From positions 1 through 64,000 of the forward strand of contig NZ_JAPFPY010000021.1 in assembly GCF_026240945.1 (NCBI RefSeq): 64,000 nt of DNA, given 5' to 3'. This document shows positions 1-8,745 of the stretch, in pieces. Positions within the stretch are counted from its first letter, which is position 1. Each line of letters opens with the position of its first letter. The position numbers and the translations under genes were made by a program. The notes below the pieces were generated by a model. That model was not told the DNA's origin, did not search any database, and worked only from the letters and a program-made list of their open reading frames with translations. This DNA comes from Mycolicibacterium sp. J2. GTDB taxonomy: Bacteria > Actinomycetota > Actinomycetes > Mycobacteriales > Mycobacteriaceae.

Positions 1-407
1 GGCTCACTGCACGCGCGCCACCGCAGCCAGGAGTTCCTGGCGTTCCTGAAGAAGATCGACGCCGAGGTGCCCGCCGATCTGGACTGCCACGTCGTGCTCG
101 ACAACGCCTCCACGCACAAGACGCCGGCAGTAAAGCGTTGGCTGACGAACCATCCCCGCTTCGTCCTGCACTTCACCCCGACCAGTTCGTCGTGGCTCAA
201 CCTCGTCGAACGCTGGTTCGCCGAACTGACCACCAAGAAACTTCGCCGAGGCACTCACACCTCCGTGCGCCAACTCAACGCTGACATCCGCGCATGGATC
301 GAGCACTGGAACGACGACCCCAAACCCTACGTCTGGACCAAAACCGCCGACCAAATCCTCGCCAGCATCGCCAACTACTGCCGACGAATTAATGACTCAG
401 GACACTA
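1..407 (+). mobile_element. Right end of an IS630-family insertion sequence
   Basis: The transposase runs nearly to the element end. The sequence after the last sense codons, GACTCAGGACACTA (394-407), is a plausible terminal inverted repeat followed by the TA dinucleotide (406-407) that IS630 elements duplicate on insertion. The left end is outside the window, so the boundary is inferred from family behaviour and not from a matched pair of ends. Confidence 0.6.
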
Positions 408-408
408 G
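1..408 (+). CDS. IS630-family transposase, 3' part (5' end outside window)
   Basis: The reading frame is open from base 1 and stops at 406-408. It is the C-terminal half of an IS630/Tc1-type DDE transposase. The second catalytic Asp lies in VVLDNASTHK (residue ~34 of the visible part) and the catalytic Glu follows about 35 residues later in NLVERWF, the usual spacing of the family. The ending RINDSGH is common in actinobacterial IS630 proteins. The first catalytic Asp and the N-terminal HTH lie outside the window, so intactness cannot be judged. The gene converges on the DUF4245 gene and its stop overlaps that gene's stop. Confidence 0.93.
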   Translation, partial: GSLHARHRSQEFLAFLKKIDAEVPADLDCHVVLDNASTHKTPAVKRWLTNHPRFVLHFTPTSSSWLNLVERWFAELTTKKLRRGTHTSVRQLNADIRAWIEHWNDDPKPYVWTKTADQILASIANYCRRINDSGH

Positions 409-1052
409 GCAGGCAGCGGACGTGCGGTCTGCACCGCCTTGGCCAGCACCCGGAATTCGTCGGTGCCGGCGGCACCGGTGATCGCCAGCTGGGCGCCGTC
501 GCCCAGCCGGGTCGTCCACACCGGCTCACCCTCACCGGCCTCGTAGACCACCCACTTCACCCCGTCCACATCCTGGGTGCCGGTGGGCACCAGGTCGGTG
601 TTGATCGACGCGACCAGCGCGTCCTCGTCGGCGTTGCTCTGCGTCAAGGACAGATACATCCCGCTCGGGGCCAGGTAGCCCACCCGCGAGGTCACCGCGC
701 GTATCTTCTGCCCGGTCGCCGGGTCCACCCGGCCGCCGTCGATCCCGCCCCGCGCGCCGGAGTTCGCCGTCCATCCCTGCGGCAACGCCGGCAACCGGAC
801 CGGGATCTTGAGCGCCGCGGCGTCGGCCTTCAGCGCGGCCGCCGCGTCGTAGTTCGGGGCGGGTCCGGCACCCGGACCGCTGGGCTGGAACGAACACATC
901 CCCAGCACCCCCGCCAGCACCACGCAGGCCAGGATCAACGGCGCCATCGACCAGAACATGTCGCGGCCGTCCTGCAACAGTCGATCCTTGGCGGGCGCGG
1001 GCACCGGCACCACGATCGGCGTGTGGGTCTCCGGGTCCCGCGGGCTACTCAC
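405..1052 (-). CDS. DUF4245 membrane-anchored protein (Rv1100-like)
   Basis: About 215 aa from a GTG start at 1052. A short polar N-terminus ([11 protein letters not shown]) is followed by one membrane segment (around [19 protein letters not shown]), then an extracytoplasmic DUF4245 domain containing [12 protein letters not shown] and [12 protein letters not shown]. Function is unknown. The gene stands next to glpX in mycobacteria and is divergent from it here, with ~100 bp between the starts. An upstream extension in frame lacks family character, so I chose the GTG. Its TAG stop straddles the IS630 end: the G of the codon comes from the element. Confidence 0.85.
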   Translation of the reverse strand: MSSPRDPETHTPIVVPVPAPAKDRLLQDGRDMFWSMAPLILACVVLAGVLGMCSFQPSGPGAGPAPNYDAAAALKADAAALKIPVRLPALPQGWTANSGARGGIDGGRVDPATGQKIRAVTSRVGYLAPSGMYLSLTQSNADEDALVASINTDLVPTGTQDVDGVKWVVYEAGEGEPVWTTRLGDGAQLAITGAAGTDEFRVLAKAVQTARPLPA

Positions 1053-1155
1053 GCTGCCGCCCCGCAGGCTCGGCCGCAGGATGGCGGCTGATGATTCGCT
1101 CCGCAAGCGTCGCTCATGCCAGCCAGTATCCCAGTTCCCAAACGGAGAGCCGCTA

Positions 1156-2202
1156 ATGGGACAATCTGCAGCTATGACGCCTACGCGCCGGGAAGCGCCG
1201 GACCGCAACCTTGCCCTCGAACTCGTCCGTGTCACCGAAGCCGGAGCGATGGCCGCCGGCCGCTGGGTGGGCCGCGGGGACAAGGAAGGTGGGGACGGGG
1301 CCGCTGTCGACGCCATGCGCGAGCTGGTGAACTCCGTATCGATGCGCGGTGTGGTGGTCATCGGCGAGGGCGAGAAGGACAACGCCCCGATGCTCTACAA
1401 CGGTGAAGAGGTCGGCAACGGCGACGGGCCGGACTGCGATTTCGCCGTCGACCCGGTCGACGGCACCACCCTGATGAGCAAGGGCATGCCCAATGCCATC
1501 TCGGTGCTGGCGGTGGCCGAGCGCGGCGCCATGTTCGACCCGTCGGCGGTGTTCTACATGAACAAGATCGCCGGCGGGCCGGATGTCGCCGACTTCATCG
1601 ACATCACCTCCCCGATCGCGGCCAACATCCAGCGCATCGCCAAGGTCCGCAAGGCGTCGGTCTCCGACGTGACGGTCTGCATCCTCGATCGCCCCCGGCA
1701 CACCAAGCTGATGGAGGAGGTGCGCTCGGCCGGTGCCCGCATCCGGCTGATCTCGGACGGCGATGTCGCCGGCGCCATCTCGGCCTGCCGCCCGGATTCG
1801 GGAACCGACCTGCTCGTCGGCATCGGCGGCACCCCGGAGGGCATCATCGCCGCGGCGGCCATCCGCTGCATGGGCGGGGAGATCCAGGCCACCCTGGCTC
1901 CCACCGACGACGACGAACGCCAGCGGGCCATCGACCGCGGCTATGACCTGGACCGGGTGCTGACCACCAAGGACCTCGTCTCCGGCGAGAACGTCTTCTT
2001 CTGCGCCACCGGCGTCACCGACGGCGACCTGCTCAAGGGGGTGCGCTACTTCGGTGGAGGCTGCACCACCCAGTCCATCGTGATGCGGTCCAAGTCCGGC
2101 ACCGTCCGGATGATCGAGGCCTATCACCGGCTGTCCAAGCTCAACGAGTACTCCGCGGTGGACTTCACCGGGGACAAGTCCGCGGCCTATCCGCTTCCCT
2201 AA
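1156..2202 (+). CDS. glpX: Fructose-1,6-bisphosphatase class II
   Basis: Cytoplasmic gluconeogenic enzyme hydrolysing fructose-1,6-bisphosphate to fructose-6-phosphate, and the main FBPase of mycobacteria. 348 aa. The metal and phosphate motifs of class II FBPase are present: GEGEKD (~70-75) and [12 protein letters not shown] (~99-110), with GIGGTPEG further on. Start ATG 1156 has GGAGAG 6 nt upstream. An internal ATG at 1174 is also possible. The next gene, fum, begins 12 nt downstream, so the two are probably co-transcribed, linking gluconeogenesis with the TCA cycle. Confidence 0.97.
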   Translation: MGQSAAMTPTRREAPDRNLALELVRVTEAGAMAAGRWVGRGDKEGGDGAAVDAMRELVNSVSMRGVVVIGEGEKDNAPMLYNGEEVGNGDGPDCDFAVDPVDGTTLMSKGMPNAISVLAVAERGAMFDPSAVFYMNKIAGGPDVADFIDITSPIAANIQRIAKVRKASVSDVTVCILDRPRHTKLMEEVRSAGARIRLISDGDVAGAISACRPDSGTDLLVGIGGTPEGIIAAAAIRCMGGEIQATLAPTDDDERQRAIDRGYDLDRVLTTKDLVSGENVFFCATGVTDGDLLKGVRYFGGGCTTQSIVMRSKSGTVRMIEAYHRLSKLNEYSAVDFTGDKSAAYPLP

Positions 2203-2214
2203 GAAAGGCATTTG

Positions 2215-3627
2215 ATGACCGACAGCGCAGTCGACGCCGAGTACCGCATCGAGCACGACACCATGGGCGAGGTCCGGGTTCCGGCCAAAGCCCTGTGGCG
2301 GGCCCAGACGCAGCGGGCGGTGGAGAACTTCCCGATTTCGTTCCGGGGCCTGGAGCGCACCCAGATCCGTGCCCTGGGCCTGCTCAAAGGCGCTTGCGCA
2401 CAGGTGAACAAGGATCTCGGGCTGCTGGCGCCGGAGAAGGCTGACGCCATCATCGCCGCGGCCGGTGAGATCGCCGACGGGCTGCACGACGACCAGTTCC
2501 CCATCGACGTGTTCCAGACCGGTTCGGGCACCAGCTCGAACATGAACGCCAACGAGGTGATCGCCTCCATCGCGGCGGCCAACGGCGTGACGGTGCACCC
2601 CAACGACGATGTCAACATGTCGCAGAGCTCCAACGACACCTTTCCCACCGCGACCCACATCGCGGCCACCGAAGCCGCTGTGCGCCACCTGATTCCGGCG
2701 CTGGAGATCTTGCACGAGTCCCTGGCCGCCAAGGCCAGGCAATGGCGCACCGTGGTGAAGTCCGGCCGCACCCACCTGATGGACGCCGTTCCGGTGACCT
2801 TGGGCCAGGAGTTCGGCGGCTACGCCCGTCAGATCGAGGCCGGGATCGAAAGGGTCAAGGCCACCCTGCCCCGGCTCGGCGAGCTGGCCATCGGGGGCAC
2901 CGCCGTCGGCACCGGACTCAATGCCCCCGACGGGTTCGGCGCCAAGGTGGTCGAGGTACTGGTGGCGCAGACCGGTATCGCCGAATTGCGCACCGCCAAG
3001 GACTCTTTCGAAGCGCAGGCGGCCCGCGACGGGTTGGTCGAGGCATCCGGCGCCCTGAAGACGATCGCGGCATCACTGACCAAGATCGCCAACGACGTGC
3101 GCTGGATGGGTTCGGGCCCGCTGACCGGCCTTGGCGAAATCCAGTTGCCCGACCTGCAGCCGGGTAGCTCGATCATGCCGGGCAAGGTGAACCCTGTTCT
3201 GCCCGAAGCGGTTACCCAGGTGGCCGCGCAGGTCATCGGCAACGACGCCGCCGTCACCGTCGGCGGCCTGTCTGGCGCCTTCGAGCTGAACGTCTACATC
3301 CCGATGATGGCGCGCAACGTGCTGGAGTCGTTCACCCTGCTGTCGAACGTGTCGAAGTTGTTCGCCACCAAGTGCATCGACGGCCTGGTGGCCAACGAGG
3401 AGCATCTGCGTGAGCTGGCCGAGTCGTCGCCGTCCATCGTGACGCCGCTGAACTCGGCCATCGGCTACGAGGAGGCCGCCAAGGTGGCTAAGCAGGCACT
3501 CAAGGAGAAGAAGACGATCCGGCAGACCGTCATCGACCGCGGTCTGCTCGGCGACAAGCTCTCCGAAGCCGAGCTGGACAAGCGCCTCGACGTGCTGGCC
3601 ATGGCGAAGGTCAAGCCGGGCGAGTAA
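2215..3627 (+). CDS. fum: Fumarate hydratase class II
   Basis: Reversible hydration of fumarate to L-malate in the TCA cycle. 470 aa, the usual length of the homotetrameric, oxygen-stable class II enzyme. The superfamily signature [11 protein letters not shown] starts near residue 317. [14 protein letters not shown] and the catalytic SGRTHLMDA region are intact. ATG 2215 is preceded by AAGAAAGG at 2201-2208. A TTG one codon earlier is less likely. The gene follows glpX with 12 nt between them. Confidence 0.97.
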   Translation: MTDSAVDAEYRIEHDTMGEVRVPAKALWRAQTQRAVENFPISFRGLERTQIRALGLLKGACAQVNKDLGLLAPEKADAIIAAAGEIADGLHDDQFPIDVFQTGSGTSSNMNANEVIASIAAANGVTVHPNDDVNMSQSSNDTFPTATHIAATEAAVRHLIPALEILHESLAAKARQWRTVVKSGRTHLMDAVPVTLGQEFGGYARQIEAGIERVKATLPRLGELAIGGTAVGTGLNAPDGFGAKVVEVLVAQTGIAELRTAKDSFEAQAARDGLVEASGALKTIAASLTKIANDVRWMGSGPLTGLGEIQLPDLQPGSSIMPGKVNPVLPEAVTQVAAQVIGNDAAVTVGGLSGAFELNVYIPMMARNVLESFTLLSNVSKLFATKCIDGLVANEEHLRELAESSPSIVTPLNSAIGYEEAAKVAKQALKEKKTIRQTVIDRGLLGDKLSEAELDKRLDVLAMAKVKPGE

Positions 3628-3641
3628 CGCGTTTCCGCCGA

Positions 3642-3690
3642 GTGTGGGCGTCGCGACGGAACGGGGCGGTTTCCGTCGCGACGCTCACGC
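3642..3690. terminator. Long palindrome between convergent fum and antiporter genes
   Basis: Two 20-nt arms (3642-3661 and 3671-3690) match at 18 of 20 positions around a 9-nt loop. The shared core is GCGTCGCGACGGAA. It lies 14 nt after the fum stop and runs into the 3' end of the antiporter gene. There is no T-tract, so it would be a U-less mycobacterial-type terminator or a transcript-end stabiliser serving both strands. Confidence 0.7.
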
Positions 3691-4881
3691 CAACCGGTCT
3701 GGTGCGACGAATCTGATTCCTGGCCAGGCCGTCAGGCTGTGCAGGAGCAGGCTCAACGTCACGGTGATCACCACCGCCTCGGTGATGACGGCAGCATTGT
3801 CGATTCCGCCGTGGCCGAGCACCAACAATCCCAACACCAGCGTGCCGATCCCGCGCGGTCCGAACCATCCGATGAACAACCGACTGCGCATCGGCACATC
3901 GGTGCCGACCAGTGCCAGCTGCACCGCCACCGGACGCACCAGCACCAGCGCCGCCACACAGAACAGCACTGTGCGCCAATCGATCTCGCGCCAGCCCAGG
4001 AACACGGCGTATCCACCGAAGATCGCGAACACCACCAGCTCGAGCACCTGGCCGGCGGCGTCGGACACCTGGGTGGGCACCGCCGTCCGCGCATGGCGGG
4101 CCACCGCGGCGAAACCAAGACCGCCGACGAAAGCGGCGACGAAACCACTGGAATGCACCCGCTCGGCCAGCCCGAAGCACACCAAAGCCATTGCCACGGT
4201 GGCCAGTTGAGCCCAGGTGGCGTTCATCCAGCCGCGCCGCCACGAGGCCAGCACCACCACTCCGCCGACCAGTCCGATGATCGCCCCGAGGGCCACCGCC
4301 ACCAACTCGGTGTGCACCAGGTACCAACTCCAATGGCCGACACCGCCCTCACCGGGTTTGGCGGCCAGCGCCAGCGCCGCAAGCGCTGCCGCCAAGGCGA
4401 ACCCGTCGTAACAGCCGCTTTCCACCGACAGCGCGTGCCGGACCCGCTCCGGGATGCGTTGATCTTCCAGCAGGGCATCGATCAGGGCCACCTCCGTCGG
4501 CGCGATGACGGCGGCCAAGCAGACCGCCTCCCACAGCGGGAGAACCGGCAGCAACACCACTGCCGTCAGCGTGCCCAGCAGCAACGCCAACGGGATACCG
4601 ACGATGAGCAGCCGGAAGGTGGCGTGCCCGCGCCGCGCCGCAGCGGCCAGGTCGAGTGACGCCGCCTGGTTGAACAGGATGACCGTCAGCGCCAACTGGG
4701 CCAACGTGGTGAAGGTATGGGGGTCGTCGGCGGCGATGACGTCGAATCCGAAGGGCCCGAGCATCATGCCCATGACCACGAACACCAACGCCGGCGCCAG
4801 GTACCACCGGCTGACCAGGCCCGAGATCACGGCATAGAGCAACACCAGCAGGGTGAGGGCGAGCGCGGTACCGGTGTGCAC
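3685..4881 (-). CDS. Cation:proton antiporter, CPA1/NhaP-like membrane protein
   Basis: 398 aa, almost entirely hydrophobic with about 11-12 predicted membrane helices and no large soluble tail. The pattern fits Na+/H+ exchangers (PF00999). The helix-5 region reads AAVIAPTEVALI where many homologues have a TDP motif, and the buried acidic site reads SVESGCYDGFALA, keeping the Asp but with Tyr where homologues usually have Asn. These changes may alter ion selectivity. It occupies the Rv1097c position by synteny, but I am not certain that protein is the same family. Probably the first gene of its own unit. Confidence 0.8.
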   Translation of the reverse strand: MHTGTALALTLLVLLYAVISGLVSRWYLAPALVFVVMGMMLGPFGFDVIAADDPHTFTTLAQLALTVILFNQAASLDLAAAARRGHATFRLLIVGIPLALLLGTLTAVVLLPVLPLWEAVCLAAVIAPTEVALIDALLEDQRIPERVRHALSVESGCYDGFALAAALAALALAAKPGEGGVGHWSWYLVHTELVAVALGAIIGLVGGVVVLASWRRGWMNATWAQLATVAMALVCFGLAERVHSSGFVAAFVGGLGFAAVARHARTAVPTQVSDAAGQVLELVVFAIFGGYAVFLGWREIDWRTVLFCVAALVLVRPVAVQLALVGTDVPMRSRLFIGWFGPRGIGTLVLGLLVLGHGGIDNAAVITEAVVITVTLSLLLHSLTAWPGIRFVAPDRLA

Positions 4882-4892
4882 ACCGCGAAATC

Positions 4893-5339
4893 CTAGTTTT
4901 CGCGACCCCGATCCGTGGGACGGTGCGCGGCGGTGTTGAACGCGATACCGCCGATGCCCGCCGCGGCGGTCGCGATATCGATCCCGGTGCTGCTGGGCCC
5001 GCGCTCCGGCGGCGCCGGCGCGGGCGGCGGCGAGGCCGGCAGACGATAGTGCCGGGCCAGCCGGTGCTCCTCCTCAGGGGTGATACCAGCCCGTATCCGC
5101 AGGTTGGGCGCCTCTTTGATGGCGCCCTTGTCGACGGCGACGGTCACGGTGTTGCGATCACAGTGGGCGCCGGCCAGCGGCACGAATGTCGACGACAGGC
5201 CGAAGAGCCCGGTGGTGACCGCCACCCATTTCGGTTCGCGGGTGTCCGCGTCCACGAAAATTTGGTGGATCTTGCCGATCTTGTGGCCGGTGACGTCGTA
5301 CGCGGTCGCGCCGACGAACTGCTGCACCGAGCTCGTCAT
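4893..5339 (-). CDS. PRC-barrel domain protein
   Basis: 148 aa. Residues ~5-75 form a PRC-barrel (VGATAYDVTGHKIGKI, then TREPKWVAVTTGLFG), a small beta-fold found in ribosome maturation and photosynthetic or stress proteins. The C-terminus is Pro/Ala-rich and low in complexity. GGAGGAAAG stands 5-6 nt before ATG 5337-5339, which decides the start. It ends 11 nt before the antiporter start on the same strand, so the two are probably an operon. Role unknown; stress-associated PRC proteins of this size are common in actinobacteria. Confidence 0.85.
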   Translation of the reverse strand: MTSSVQQFVGATAYDVTGHKIGKIHQIFVDADTREPKWVAVTTGLFGLSSTFVPLAGAHCDRNTVTVAVDKGAIKEAPNLRIRAGITPEEEHRLARHYRLPASPPPAPAPPERGPSSTGIDIATAAAGIGGIAFNTAAHRPTDRGREN

Positions 5340-5412
5340 GTGCTTTCCTCCGTTTCGGGGGCATCCACGTAACGGGTAGCCGGTCGGCACCGGCGGCTAA
5401 ACATCGACGGCG

Positions 5413-6276
5413 TCAGGCTCCGTTGTTCGGACCGCCCGAGTTGGCGCCAGGGATATCGGTGATCGGGAAGTTCGGCATCGGCGGCGGTGACGGTGTGGCC
5501 GGCAGCGACGGGATCTCCGCGGCGGGCAGATCGGTGAGGTCGTTGACCGGCGGACCGTTTTCGCGGCTGCCGTAGCTGGTGCCGGGTTTGCGTTCGCCGA
5601 GCATGTGGGTGACGGTCACCAGGTGGTATCCGTTGGCCTTGAGCACCGGGATGAACTGGTACACCAGATCCACGGTGGAGGAATAGGTGTCGTGGAAAAG
5701 CACCACCGAATTCGGCTTGATCTGGGTCATCAGCATGTAGCGGGTGGCGGCGGTGTTGGCGTCGTTGAACCAGTCGAACGGGATGACATCCCAGTTGATA
5801 TCGGCCAGGCCCTGTTTGGCCGCCTCGGCCAGCACGGCGTCGTTGACCAGGCCGCCCGCGGTGCGCACCAGTTTGGGCCGCTGACCGGTGGCCGACTCGA
5901 TGGCGTCACTGGCCTTGCTGAACTGGGCGGGGATCGCCTGCGGCGGGATGGTGGTCATGTTGGGGTGTTCCCAGGTGTGACTGCCGATTTCCATCCCCGC
6001 GTCGGCCACGCGTTTGGCGCCTGCGGGATTGGCCGCCACCTTGTTGCCGATCAGGAAGAAGGTGGCCTTGGAGTCGGTGTCGGCCAGGATCTTGAGCAGC
6101 CGGTCGGTGTACGGGCCGGGGCCGTCGTCGAAGGTCAGCGCCACGCATTTGACCTTGGCGCAGTCCACCACATCGGGATCGTCACGACGAATATGACCGG
6201 ACAGCCCGCCGATGATCAGTACCGCGACGGCGGCGACGACACCGACGACGGTCCACAGCCAGGCATGTCGTGACAC
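5413..6276 (-). CDS. Polysaccharide deacetylase (NodB domain), membrane-anchored
   Basis: 287 aa, Rv1096-like. An N-terminal membrane segment (residues ~6-25) is followed by a carbohydrate-esterase family 4 domain. The catalytic base and metal Asp are in TFDDGP (48-53), and the metal ligands are H100 and H104 in SHTWEHPN. The arginine motif reads RTAGG instead of the commoner RPPYG. The family deacetylates peptidoglycan GlcNAc or MurNAc outside the membrane, which protects the wall from lysozyme. The C-terminus is a Pro-rich tail. Same strand as phoH2 but separated from it by a strong palindrome. Confidence 0.92.
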   Translation of the reverse strand: MSRHAWLWTVVGVVAAVAVLIIGGLSGHIRRDDPDVVDCAKVKCVALTFDDGPGPYTDRLLKILADTDSKATFFLIGNKVAANPAGAKRVADAGMEIGSHTWEHPNMTTIPPQAIPAQFSKASDAIESATGQRPKLVRTAGGLVNDAVLAEAAKQGLADINWDVIPFDWFNDANTAATRYMLMTQIKPNSVVLFHDTYSSTVDLVYQFIPVLKANGYHLVTVTHMLGERKPGTSYGSRENGPPVNDLTDLPAAEIPSLPATPSPPPMPNFPITDIPGANSGGPNNGA

Positions 6277-6297
6277 CTCAGCAGCCTACCGGCTGGC

Positions 6298-6346
6298 GAT
6301 TTGTGGAGCCGCAGCCGTAATGGTTACGGCTGCGGCTCCACAAATC
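6298..6346. terminator. 23-bp perfect palindrome after phoH2
   Basis: Arms 6298-6320 and 6324-6346 are perfectly complementary over 23 bp, with a 3-nt loop. The core is TGTGGAGCCGCAGCCGTAA. It begins 4 nt beyond the phoH2 stop codon. There is no U-tract. A near-identical palindrome at 46894-46942 carries paired compensating differences. Confidence 0.75.
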
Positions 6347-6350
6347 ACGC

Positions 6351-7664
6351 TCAGGGCAGGGCTTCGGGGCTGATCTCCTCCAGCATCTCGGTGACCAGCG
6401 CCGCGATCGGCGAGCGCTCGCTGCGCATCAGCGTGATGTGCGCGAACAGCGGGTGCCCCTTGAGCTTCTCGATGACGGCGGCCACGCCGTCATGCCGGCC
6501 TACCCGCAGGTTGTCACGCTGGGCGACGTCGTGGGTGAGCACCACCCGCGATCCGGCGCCGAGTCGGGACAGCACCGTCAGCAGCACGTTGCGTTCCAGG
6601 GATTGCGCCTCGTCGACGATGACAAACGAGTCGTGCAGGGAGCGACCGCGAATGTGGGTGAGCGGCAACACTTCCAGCATCCCGCGGGAGAGCACCTCTT
6701 CCAGCACCGCCGGGCTGGCCAGGCCCTCCAGGGTGTCGAAGACGGCCTGCGCCCACGGGCCCATCTTCTCGCTCTCGCTGCCGGGCAGGTAGCCCAGGTC
6801 CTGCCCGCCGACGGCGTACAGCGGCCGGAATACCACCACCTTGCGCTGGGTCCGACGTTCCAGCACCGCCTCCAGCCCGGCGCACAGCGCCAGCGCCGAC
6901 TTTCCGGTGCCGGCCTTGCCGCCGAGCGAGACGATGCCGACCGACTCGTCGAGCAGCAGATCAAGGGCGACGCGCTGTTCGGCTGACCTTCCCCGGAGGC
7001 CGAACACTTCGCGATCGCCGCGGACCAGCTGGACCCGCTTGTCGGCATTCACCCGTCCGAGCGCCGAGGAGGTGCCGCCCAGCAGCCGAACACCGGTGTG
7101 GCAAGGCAGATCCCGTGCGGTGGCCAGGTCCAGCTCGCCGTCGGCGAACAGGGTGTCGATCTCCTCGGCGCTGACGTCGAGTTCGGTCATCCCGGTCCAG
7201 CCCGAGGTGACGACGTCCTGGGCGTGGTATTCGTCGGCCGTCAGGCCCACCGCCCCGGCCTTGACGCGCAGCGGGATGTCCTTGCTGACCAGGGTGACGT
7301 GCTTGCCCTCGGCGGCCAGGTTGGCCGCGCAGGTCAGGATGCGGGCATCGTTGGTGTCGGTGCGGAAGCCCACCGGAAGCACCGTCGGATCGCTGTGGTT
7401 GAGCTCGATGTGCAGCCGCCCGCCCAGGGTGCCGACGGGGATCGGCTGGTCCAGCCGACCGTGCTCCAGGCGCAGGTCATCGAACAGGCGCAGGGCTTGT
7501 CGGGCGAACCAGCCCAGTTCGTGATGATGCCGTTTGGCTTCCAGTTCGCTGATGACCACGAGCGGCACCACGACTTCGTGTTCTGCGAAGCGGGTGCACG
7601 CCCACGGATCGGACAGCAACACGGAAGTGTCGAGCACATAAGTCCTGATCGGCGAATCACTCAC
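6351..7664 (-). CDS. phoH2: PhoH2: PIN-domain RNase fused to PhoH ATPase/helicase
   Basis: 437 aa. The N-terminal PIN domain has its first acidic metal ligand in [11 protein letters not shown] (D12). The C-terminal PhoH NTPase has a Walker A motif GKAGTGKS ending near K255 and a Walker B-like FVIVDEAQ. Mycobacterial PhoH2 couples ATP-driven RNA unwinding to sequence-specific RNA cleavage and is regulated by an upstream partner, PhoAT. GTG 7664 is chosen because GAGGAG lies 6 nt upstream and because the codon overlaps the stop of a short upstream ORF (GTGA), as expected for the phoAT-phoH2 pair. Confidence 0.94.
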   Translation of the reverse strand: MSDSPIRTYVLDTSVLLSDPWACTRFAEHEVVVPLVVISELEAKRHHHELGWFARQALRLFDDLRLEHGRLDQPIPVGTLGGRLHIELNHSDPTVLPVGFRTDTNDARILTCAANLAAEGKHVTLVSKDIPLRVKAGAVGLTADEYHAQDVVTSGWTGMTELDVSAEEIDTLFADGELDLATARDLPCHTGVRLLGGTSSALGRVNADKRVQLVRGDREVFGLRGRSAEQRVALDLLLDESVGIVSLGGKAGTGKSALALCAGLEAVLERRTQRKVVVFRPLYAVGGQDLGYLPGSESEKMGPWAQAVFDTLEGLASPAVLEEVLSRGMLEVLPLTHIRGRSLHDSFVIVDEAQSLERNVLLTVLSRLGAGSRVVLTHDVAQRDNLRVGRHDGVAAVIEKLKGHPLFAHITLMRSERSPIAALVTEMLEEISPEALP

Positions 7665-7795
7665 GAGGCGCTCCTCAGCCCGCGCGGCCCCGCGAAGGCA
7701 ATTCGGCGGGCGCTGCGGCACCAGGACCGGGGCCGGTCCCGTTCTTGTCGAAACGTTCGGGTACCGCCCGGACAGCAAAGCATGTCGCTAGCCAT
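7661..7795 (-). CDS. phoAT: Candidate PhoAT antitoxin-like small protein
   Basis: A 44-aa ORF (ATG 7795; alternative ATG 7783) whose TGA overlaps the phoH2 GTG by 4 nt, the arrangement reported for phoAT-phoH2. The product is Arg-rich and has a MLCCPGG segment. I see no ribosome-binding site, so a leaderless start is possible. The call rests on position and overlap; the sequence itself shows no recognisable domain. It could be a chance ORF in the phoH2 leader. Confidence 0.45.
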   Translation of the reverse strand: MASDMLCCPGGTRTFRQERDRPRSWCRSARRIAFAGPRGLRSAS

Positions 7796-7864
7796 CACTT
7801 GCGACGCTACTCCCGGTGCGCACGCTGTGCGCGTCAGGCGCGCCGCGCCAACCGGCACAACGGG

Positions 7865-8692
7865 TTACGCGCGCGTGAACTCTCGTAACACTGGTTCCTC
7901 GGCCAGCCCCCAGGCGGTCAGCCGGTCCGCGATGACGGCGCGTCGCGCGGCCTCGTCGAAGATGCCGGCCGCGGCGACGGTGGCGATCTTGTCGGTGTAG
8001 GCGTCGATATCTCCGCCCACGACACCGAGCTCGCGGGCGCGGGCCGCGATGGCCGCGACGGTCTCGTCACGCTTGGTTTCCAGGCAGTGCGCGACCAGGT
8101 TGGCGAAGAACACCTCGTGGCGCTCCTCGTCGGTGGCGATCTTGCCGATCAGGCCCTTGAGGATGGGCTCGTCGATCCGGGCTTCCAGATTGCGGCAGAA
8201 CACCGCGTGCTGGCGCTCGAAGAACGCCATGAAGACCAGCGTCTCGATCTGGCTGAGGCGGTCGGCGCGGTAGCCCTTCATCACGTGCTCGACGCGGACG
8301 TCCTCATTGGCCGCCGGGTCGATCTCCCGGGTGACCACCAGGTAGTTGCGCAGCGCGATGGCGTGCAGGTGCTCCTCGGCGGTCCAGCGGCCCAGCCAGC
8401 GACCCCACTTGTCCTCCAGGATGAAGTGTTCGACCAGCTCACGGTGATATCCGGCGAGGTTGTCCTTGGTGATGAGCAGGATTTCGCAGGCGTCGGTCAC
8501 CGGCTTGGGCAGGGTGACCTGGGACGGGTCCCAGTCCTTGCCGCCGAGGAACGCGAAGTTCTCGCCCTGGTCGAACGGAACGTAGTCGTGGCCGTACCAC
8601 ATCACTTCCGTCGCGAGATGGCGAGACAGGTTCTCCTCGACGACCGGCTCGAGTTCGAGGGTCAGCGCATTGGGAACAGGTTTCTGTGCCAT
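7865..8692 (-). CDS. desA2: Acyl-[ACP] desaturase DesA2
   Basis: Soluble ferritin-like diiron protein that introduces a double bond into ACP-bound acyl chains for mycolic acid precursors. 275 aa, the same length as the M. tuberculosis protein. Diiron-type ExxH motifs are visible as E107-H110 (AEEHLH), E159-H162 (FERQH) and E189-H192 (DEERH). ATG 8692 is preferred over longer starts because a TACAGT -10 box ends 6 nt upstream, implying a leaderless mRNA. Downstream of phoH2/phoAT orientation-wise they are read in the same direction, ~70 nt apart. Confidence 0.95.
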   Translation of the reverse strand: MAQKPVPNALTLELEPVVEENLSRHLATEVMWYGHDYVPFDQGENFAFLGGKDWDPSQVTLPKPVTDACEILLITKDNLAGYHRELVEHFILEDKWGRWLGRWTAEEHLHAIALRNYLVVTREIDPAANEDVRVEHVMKGYRADRLSQIETLVFMAFFERQHAVFCRNLEARIDEPILKGLIGKIATDEERHEVFFANLVAHCLETKRDETVAAIAARARELGVVGGDIDAYTDKIATVAAAGIFDEAARRAVIADRLTAWGLAEEPVLREFTRA

Positions 8693-8726
8693 ACAGTAAC
8701 TGTAACCCTCATACACACGTTCTTAA
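8693..8726 (-). promoter_or_regulatory. desA2 leaderless promoter with overlapping inverted repeat
   Basis: Read on the minus strand: TTAAGA (-35, 8721-8726), 16-nt spacer, TACAGT (-10, 8699-8704), 6 nt, then the ATG. The sequence ACAGTTACTGT (8693-8703) is an 11-bp inverted repeat covering the -10 box and the transcription start, a typical repressor position. The mycolate desaturase genes desA1/desA2 are known to be controlled by the TetR-family repressor MadR. Whether this is its site is inference. Confidence 0.6.
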
Positions 8727-8745
8727 AAATCGACGCGCCCGCGGG

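Noticed and set aside
1153-2775. 540-aa open frame on the minus strand across glpX and fum
   Set aside because: Antisense shadow in high-GC DNA; composition lacks any domain and both glpX and fum on the plus strand are unmistakable.
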